From Streptomyces hundungensis (lineage in GTDB: Bacteria; Actinomycetota; Actinomycetes; Streptomycetales; Streptomycetaceae): DNA of 64,000 bases. Every line of letters begins with the position of its first letter. Within the stretch, counting starts at the first letter, position 1. The DNA lies in NCBI RefSeq assembly GCF_003627815.1, contig NZ_CP032698.1, positions 7,812,001 to 7,876,000 of the forward strand, in the 5' to 3' direction. Shown one piece after another: positions 58,966 to 64,000 of the stretch. The notes beneath the pieces were generated by a model, which had not been told where the DNA came from, made no database searches, and was given only the letters and a program-made list of their open reading frames with translations. Both the position numbers and the translations under genes were made by a program.

Positions 58966-60984
58966 TCAGTGCGCCCGATGGACTTCCAGTGCGGCGCGTA
59001 CGCCGGATTCGACGGCGCCCTCGATCCAGGCGGGCTTGAGGGAGGTGTGGTCCCCCGCGAAGTGCAGGGGCCCTTCGGGGGTGCCGATCTCGGGGAACAG
59101 TTCGGTGTGCTGGCCGGGCAGGAGGACCGACGCCTCGCCGTAGGCGTAGGGGTCGCGGGCCCAGCTCTGGGTCTGTCCCGCCCCGGTGTAGAAGACCTCG
59201 ATGCGCTGGCCGTAGATGTCCTGGAGTCCGGACAGGGCGTGCGGGTAGCGGGCTTCGTCGTCGAAGGCGTCCCAGCGCATGGCGTCGTCGGCCCAGGTGT
59301 AGGCGGCCAGGACGACCCCGCCGGCGCTGCCGGGTACGGGATGGGAGGGGTTGAAGGTGAAGCGGTTCGGGTTGTCGCTCACGGACCCACCGCCCAGCGC
59401 GGCGACCGCACCGGGCTGGTCGCGGGTGACGGAGCGGTACGCGGCGTAGTAGGCGCGCTGGTTCTCGGAGAGGCGCTCACCCGTGACGGAGTCGTGCCGG
59501 CCCAGGAGGCTGCCGTCGTCGGGGGCCAGGCTCTTGCGGTAGGAGTCGTACAGGCCCGGTGCGATCGTGGCGAGTTCCCGCTTCCAGTCCGCCTCGGTGA
59601 ACTCCCACCAGCGGCGGCTGAATTCGAGGACCACCTTGGTCGCGCTGTCGTAGTGGAGCTCGGTGACGGCGCGGCGCTTTCCGTACGACATGAGGGGGTT
59701 GACCTGGATGTGGCGCAGCCCGGAGAACGGCACGGTGATGACGGCCAGGTCCGCCGTGAACTGCTCGCGCACCGGCTTCCCCTCACGCCCCTCGGAGACG
59801 GTGTCGACCCACACATGGGGCCCGTCGGCCTTCACATGGGAGGTGTCTGTGTGCGGGCGGTGCGGGTCCCAGTACTCGATCCGGGTGACGCGGCGGTCGA
59901 AGCGGATGCACGGCTGGACTTCCTTGAGGAGCGCGTCGGGCAGCGCCGCGGTCCCCCCGGTCAGCTCCCAGAACGTGGTGCGCGGGCTGATGAGGGCCGC
60001 GTCGAGGAAGCTGTGCAGGAAGGACAGCGGAAGGCGTGAGGTGACGTTCTCCAGGCAGCCGACCAGGTCGATGGTTGCCTCGTCGAGCTTGGCGAACTCC
60101 GTCAGATAGCGGCGCATCGACCAGTCGCCGAAACGCTCGATGACCCGCGCCCATCCGGCCAGCAGCTCCGCGGCGGGCTTGTCGGTGCGCTGTCCGTCGG
60201 AGCCCCGCGTACTGAACTCGTCCCGGGCCGGGTCCAGGGCGTCGCTCAGGATCTTGCCGGCGGGCACGTCCCAGAGCGCGCGCGGCACACCGAAGGACTG
60301 GTTCACCCGCCGCGGGCTGCGCGCGTAGTCGGCGCGGCGCACGCGAACGCCGTTGACATGGATCCAGGTCTGCTGGGCGGCGGTTCCGTCCGGGTTCTCG
60401 TCGACCAGGCGGAACTTCTGCCGCCGCACTCCGAGATGGTCGATGAGGGCCATGACCAGGGGGTGGCTCTGCGGGATCCGCATGGCGCCGGCCTCCGCGT
60501 ACTGCCGCGGGTCGGCGAACGGCTGCTTGGCCCGCTCGTGACCGCCGGACCTGAACGTCTTGATCCTGCCGCCCGCGCGATTGCCGTTGGCCTCGACGAG
60601 CGTGACCGTGTGACCGGCCCGCCGCAACAACAGCGCCGCGACAAGACCCGCCGGTCCCGCCCCCACGACCAGCACCTTCTTCGGCCGGGCAGCCGACCGG
60701 GGAAGGCCGCCGCCCACCAGGATCTCGCGGTAGCCCGGCACCAGGTCCTGGCCGTCGGGGCCGCGCACCAACAGGGCTCGCGCGACCTGGAGGCAGCGCT
60801 CGGACAGGGGCGCCGCAGCGGCAGGCGCGAGCGTGACGGTTTCGGTTTCGGCTCCGGCGGCGGCAGCGGGTGCGGCCGAGGTCGCCGCGACCGCGGCCGC
60901 GGCCGCCGCGGTACCGAGGGCAAAGCCGCGCCGGGACAGGGAGTTGGGCGTGGCGGAGGGCCGCGACGTTCGAGGTGAGTGCAT
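58966..60984 (-). CDS. Secreted L-amino-acid oxidase, L-glutamate-oxidase-like
   Basis: The 672-residue flavoenzyme has a Tat signal ([19 protein letters not shown]). FAD binding is seen at [21 protein letters not shown] (about 104-124) and at the C-terminal [22 protein letters not shown]. It resembles Streptomyces L-glutamate oxidase closely in [34 protein letters not shown] and [20 protein letters not shown]. Residues corresponding to Arg305 (glutamate side-chain binding) and His312 of that enzyme are Arg317 and His324 in SRLPLSFLH. Products are an oxo-acid, ammonia and hydrogen peroxide. The ribosome binding site before ATG 60984 is weak. Confidence 0.88.
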   Translation of the reverse strand: MHSPRTSRPSATPNSLSRRGFALGTAAAAAAVAATSAAPAAAAGAETETVTLAPAAAAPLSERCLQVARALLVRGPDGQDLVPGYREILVGGGLPRSAARPKKVLVVGAGPAGLVAALLLRRAGHTVTLVEANGNRAGGRIKTFRSGGHERAKQPFADPRQYAEAGAMRIPQSHPLVMALIDHLGVRRQKFRLVDENPDGTAAQQTWIHVNGVRVRRADYARSPRRVNQSFGVPRALWDVPAGKILSDALDPARDEFSTRGSDGQRTDKPAAELLAGWARVIERFGDWSMRRYLTEFAKLDEATIDLVGCLENVTSRLPLSFLHSFLDAALISPRTTFWELTGGTAALPDALLKEVQPCIRFDRRVTRIEYWDPHRPHTDTSHVKADGPHVWVDTVSEGREGKPVREQFTADLAVITVPFSGLRHIQVNPLMSYGKRRAVTELHYDSATKVVLEFSRRWWEFTEADWKRELATIAPGLYDSYRKSLAPDDGSLLGRHDSVTGERLSENQRAYYAAYRSVTRDQPGAVAALGGGSVSDNPNRFTFNPSHPVPGSAGGVVLAAYTWADDAMRWDAFDDEARYPHALSGLQDIYGQRIEVFYTGAGQTQSWARDPYAYGEASVLLPGQHTELFPEIGTPEGPLHFAGDHTSLKPAWIEGAVESGVRAALEVHRAH

Positions 60985-61245
60985 GGCGTCACCATGCCGC
61001 CTTTGCGTCCGCTCATCGGACCGGCCACGCGCACCCGCGCACCCACCGTGATCCAAATGGCCCATGAATGGCGGCACTTCGCGTCCCGCCCGGACAGAAG
61101 GACCACCCGAACGTGTCAGTCACCGCGCGCCCCGCCGCCCGCCACTCGCGGCCCTAATTCGCTTGACCCGGTGCCGAGTCGGGACTGCACTGTGGCGGGA
61201 CATCGCAGGGCGTGGTGTCGGTATGCCAGGAGGGTGAGGGCCGCG

Positions 61246-62471
61246 ATGGAGATCCGTTCCACGACCGAGCAGGACCTCGACGTCTTCGTCGACACGCTCC
61301 ACGCCGCGTTCGGGCGCTTCCCGGACACCCTGGCCGGGGGTGGCCCCTGGTGGGGGCGCTCGAAATGGACCGCAACCTGTTCGCCGTGACGGCGGAGGGC
61401 AAACCCGTCGGCACGGCCGGCGCGTACTCCTTCGAACTCACCCTGCCCGGGGGGAGCCTCGCCCCGGCGTCCGGGATCACCTGCGTCGGCGTCCTGCCCT
61501 CGCACCGACGCCGAGGCGTGCTCAGCGCGATGATGCGGCATCAGCTCGGCGAGCTGCGGGACCGGGGCGAGTTCCTCTCCGTACTGCTGGCGTCCGAAGC
61601 CCTCATCTACCGCAGGTTCGGCTACGGTCCGGCCACCTACACGCGGCGCCTGACCGTGCCCCGCCACCGTGCCCTCCTCGCTCCGCCCCGCGCGCCCGGA
61701 GCGAGCGGCGCCACGACGACCGGGGAGACCGGCTCGGTGGAGCTGCTGCGTCGCGCCGAATGCGGCGCGATCCTGGAGGACGTCTACGACCGGTACCGCC
61801 GCACTCAGCCCGGCGCGCTGTCGCGGCCGCACTCCTGGTGGGCCACGGGAGCCGGGCAGCCCCCGATCTCGGCCGCGCCGCGCTATGTCGCGGTGCACCG
61901 GGACGCCGACGGGGTCCCGGACGGGTACGCCAGCTACGTGCACGGCGAGGACCACACGTTGACGGTCGACGAGACGATCGCCACCGACGACGCCGTCTTC
62001 ACGGCCCTGGCCCGGTTCCTCTTCGGACACGACCTGATCAGCACGGTGGTGTTCAAGCACATCGCCCCCGACCACCCGCTGCGCTGGCAGTTGACGGACT
62101 TCCGGGCCGGCGAGGTGGGCGGCGACACCGACTGGCTGTGGGTGCGGCTGCTGGATGTTCCGCGGGCGCTGGCCGCCCGCGGCTGGTTCACGGACGGCGA
62201 GCTCGTCCTGGAGGTCGACGACCCGTTCCTCGACGAACGCGGCCGCTACCTGCTGACCGTCCGGGACGGCAAGGGCGACTGCGTCCCGACGGACCGCGAG
62301 CCCGACCTTTCCCTGGACGTGAGCGACCTGGGCTCGCTCTACCTGGGGGGCACCGCCCCGAGCACGCTCGTACGCGCCGGACACATCCGGGCCCACCGGC
62401 CGGGCGCGATCGCCCTGGCCGACGCCCTGTTCCGCACCGACCGCTCCCCGCACTGCCTGCACTGGTTCTGA
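61246..62471 (+). pseudogene. Eis-type GNAT N-acetyltransferase, frameshifted near N-terminus
   Basis: The N-terminus (MEIRSTTEQDLDVFVDTLHA, FGRFPDTLAGG) is in the frame of ATG 61246. From about ALEMDRNLFAVTAEGKPVGT onward the protein continues in another frame to 62471. One additional G in the run at 61353-61357 restores a continuous protein of about 408 residues with the Eis layout: GNAT domain (CVGVLPSHRRRGVLSAMMRH), second GNAT-like domain (DTDWLWVRLLDVPRALAARG) and C-terminal sterol-carrier-like domain. A functional enzyme would acetylate amino groups. As written it is broken; a missed homopolymer base is an alternative. Confidence 0.85.
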
Positions 62472-62598
62472 CCCGGACCGGAAGCGGCTGCCCCAGTCCA
62501 TCAGCACCGCAGGGAAGGGCTCGGGCGTGGTCGATCAGAGGCGGGATGTACGCGCCGATGCGTGTGCGTCCGCCGATGGGCGGGCGCATTCTGAAGAC

Positions 62599-62997
62599 AT
62601 GACCGAGCGCGACGACTTCCTGGCGTGGATCAAGACCGACCTGTACGAGGCGGAGCTCGCCCTGCACAACGGCGACGCGGCCCCCCGCCGTGCGCTGTGG
62701 TCACGCACGGAGCCCGTCAGCGTGCTCGGGGCATGGCGCAACGCCTTCGGTCAGCGGGAGGTCACGGAGCTGTTCACCGCGTTGGGGAAGACCTTCTCCC
62801 ACTGCACGTCGTACGAGTTCGAGCTGTTGTCGTACGACGTGGTGGGAGACATGGCCTATACGGCGGGCCTGGAGCACACCTCCACCTCCGTCGGCGGAGC
62901 GCCGCGCACCTACACGTTGCGGGCCACGCAGACGTACCGCCGGGAAGACGGCCGGTGGCTGGTGGCCCACCGTCATGGGGACACCGTGACCGACTGA
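62599..62997 (+). CDS. SnoaL / NTF2-like protein
   Basis: The 132-residue single-domain NTF2-like protein reads LYEAELALHNGDAAPRRALW at the first helices, then SVLGAWRNAFGQREVTELF and the strands YDVVGDMAYTAGLEHTST, YTLRATQTYRREDGRWLVAH with the terminal HRHGD. It matches the SnoaL_3/DUF4440 group; role (enzyme or binding) is unknown. The ATG at 62599 follows a weak GAAG site. Confidence 0.85.
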   Translation: MTERDDFLAWIKTDLYEAELALHNGDAAPRRALWSRTEPVSVLGAWRNAFGQREVTELFTALGKTFSHCTSYEFELLSYDVVGDMAYTAGLEHTSTSVGGAPRTYTLRATQTYRREDGRWLVAHRHGDTVTD

Positions 62998-63106
62998 GCG
63001 GTTCTTCCGCTCGGGCCCTCGCGTCGAGGGCGCGGGCGTACGGGCCGCCGGGCCGCGCGGCGTCGGGCCGCACGGCCACCGGGCGAGCCCCCGACCAGAC
63101 GCCGGC

Positions 63107-63580
63107 TCAGTGCTCGGCGCTGGGGACGGCGAGCGGGCTCGCCGGGGCCTTCTTCTTGGCCGCTTCCATCTCCTCGCCGAGCTCCGTCAGGCGGTTGCGG
63201 CCCATGGCCTTGCGCAGTTCGGGGAACCAGTCCTTCTCCTCCTCCTCGACGTGATGACGGACGTTCTCCATGAGGACGGTCATCTTGGCGTCGAAACGCT
63301 CGTCGCTCGGGTCGAGGTCCTTGAGTTCGGAGAGCATCCACAGCACGACGTGGTGCTCTTCGACGCTCTCCAGAGCCTGGTCCTTGGTGTCGGGGGCGGC
63401 CTCGCGGGCCGCCGGGTAGAAGATCTTCTCCTCGATCCAGGTGTGGGTGGTGAGTTCCTCGATCACCCGGTCCGCGATCTTCCGCTTTTCGGCGTGGGCG
63501 TTGTCGCCGGCCTTCTCGAACTCCTTGAAGAGCTTTTCCACCGTCTTGTGGTCTTCCTTCAGCAGCACGATGCCGTCCAC
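63107..63580 (-). CDS. Hemerythrin (HHE) domain protein
   Basis: The 157-residue four-helix protein has iron-ligand residues in LLKEDHKTVEKLFKEFE, THTWIEEKIFYPA, VEEHHVVLWMLSEL and VRHHVEEEEKDWFP, the hemerythrin-like HHE pattern for a diiron site. A Lys/Ala tail follows. Oxygen, nitric-oxide or iron handling is plausible. GTG 63580 has AGGAGAG at about 5 nt. Confidence 0.93.
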   Translation of the reverse strand: MDGIVLLKEDHKTVEKLFKEFEKAGDNAHAEKRKIADRVIEELTTHTWIEEKIFYPAAREAAPDTKDQALESVEEHHVVLWMLSELKDLDPSDERFDAKMTVLMENVRHHVEEEEKDWFPELRKAMGRNRLTELGEEMEAAKKKAPASPLAVPSAEH

Positions 63581-63729
63581 GATCTCTCCTCGCTCGCCGT
63601 TGCGGGCGGTCGGCCCGCCCGGGGAGCGTGTACCCCCAAGTACGGCGAACCTGTCACGTACCCCCCGGATGGCCGCGAACGTGTGGGGCGCCCACCACCT
63701 CCGCATGACCACGGGCGGGTACGAGGACG

Positions 63730-64000
63730 TCAGGGGCAGGGGTCGAGAGGCTGCGCCACGGGGTGTGCCGCGTCCGGGCGGGGGCCCGGCACCACGGTCG
63801 GCAGGTCTGTTCTGTCCGACGGAGTGGGGGGCTTGGCGCGGAACGGAGCGAGGGCCGCGGCGAGGTGCCGCTGAAGGGTCTGGGGCAGGGGATCGCCGTT
63901 GATGGAATCGAGAACGTCCTCGGCGACCTGGTGCAGCTTGCAGTTGGTGTGCTGGGACACGGTGACCAGCACGGTCCAGGCGTCCTGGGGGCTGAGCTTG
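63730..64000 (-). CDS. ANTAR-domain protein, C-terminal part (5' end beyond window)
   Basis: The 90 visible residues start inside an ANTAR-like helical domain (LSPQDAWTVLVTVSQHTN, then CKLHQVAEDVLDSINGD), followed by a Pro-rich tail. ANTAR proteins bind hairpin RNA to control antitermination. The sensor part, if any, lies beyond 64000, so the full architecture cannot be judged. Confidence 0.7.
   Translation of the reverse strand, partial: KLSPQDAWTVLVTVSQHTNCKLHQVAEDVLDSINGDPLPQTLQRHLAAALAPFRAKPPTPSDRTDLPTVVPGPRPDAAHPVAQPLDPCP

Noticed and set aside
63581-63660. GGGTAC as a SigB -10 upstream of the hemerythrin gene
   Set aside because: GGGTAC is present on the minus strand, but no GNNT occurs 14-16 nt before it.

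Overview
The window is chromosomal DNA of a Streptomyces or very close relative. It has very high GC with strong third-position GC bias, frequent GTG and some TTG starts, and families typical of that genus: secreted glycoside hydrolases with discoidin or ricin modules, an Endo H homologue, phospholipase D, a SARP regulator, two SigB/SigF-type stress sigma factors, CsbD, DUF6381, DUF5133 and ANTAR proteins. I see no insertion sequence, phage, CRISPR array or rRNA. One tRNA (initiator Met) is present.

Layout. 1-7.5 kb: secreted carbohydrate-active genes (GH3 beta-glucosidase, clan GH-A enzyme with discoidin module, DUF1996 protein, beta-helix protein), with two GAGCGCTC-type palindromes in the divergent promoter region. 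7.6-10 kb: PadR regulator with a palindromic operator, then an acyl-CoA dehydrogenase. 10.2-13.6 kb: zinc-ribbon protein, then a coupled cassette of small ORF, polyprenyl diphosphate synthase and a cytosolic latex-clearing-protein-like heme oxygenase. 13.6-15.2 kb: coupled SMP-30-like and membrane-protein genes. 15.5-26.1 kb: a general-stress region with two SigB-type sigma factors, two nearly identical 53-residue hydrophobic proteins, CsbD and two PRC-barrel proteins, interspersed with housekeeping and hydrolase genes. Several of these genes share a GNNT-N15-GGGCA promoter signature. 26.2-29.5 kb: initiator tRNA, SCO6745-family protein, ROK regulator. 29.5-40.3 kb: large ricin/discoidin hydrolase, LuxR-SARP fusion regulator, penicillin-acylase-type Ntn hydrolase, secreted esterase, TetR/hydrolase divergent pair with two operators, Endo H. 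40.8-45.6 kb: a degenerate EntE/DhbE-like adenylation protein, a frameshifted flavin-binding gene, phospholipase D, YcxB. 46.7-49.1 kb: membrane protein plus NarL-type two-component system. 49.7-54.8 kb: a three-gene overlapping formate dehydrogenase operon with a Cys-type catalytic subunit and an NrfD anchor. 55-61 kb: isochorismatase, DUF6381, DUF1206, catalase and an L-glutamate-oxidase-like flavoenzyme. 61.2-64 kb: frameshifted Eis-type acetyltransferase, SnoaL-like protein, hemerythrin, partial ANTAR protein.

The themes that tie genes together are (i) a predicted stress regulon built on GNNT-N15-GGGCA promoters, one of which appears to drive a short leaderless upstream ORF whose stop overlaps the ribosome binding site of a sigma gene; (ii) an amino-acid oxidase next to a catalase that would remove its peroxide; (iii) an isoprenoid synthase coupled to a heme oxygenase with no export signal; (iv) several regulators with visible palindromes beside their likely targets. 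Two genes each lack one base in a G run, so either decay or a sequencing artefact must be considered. All family calls come from reading motifs; no database search was run.
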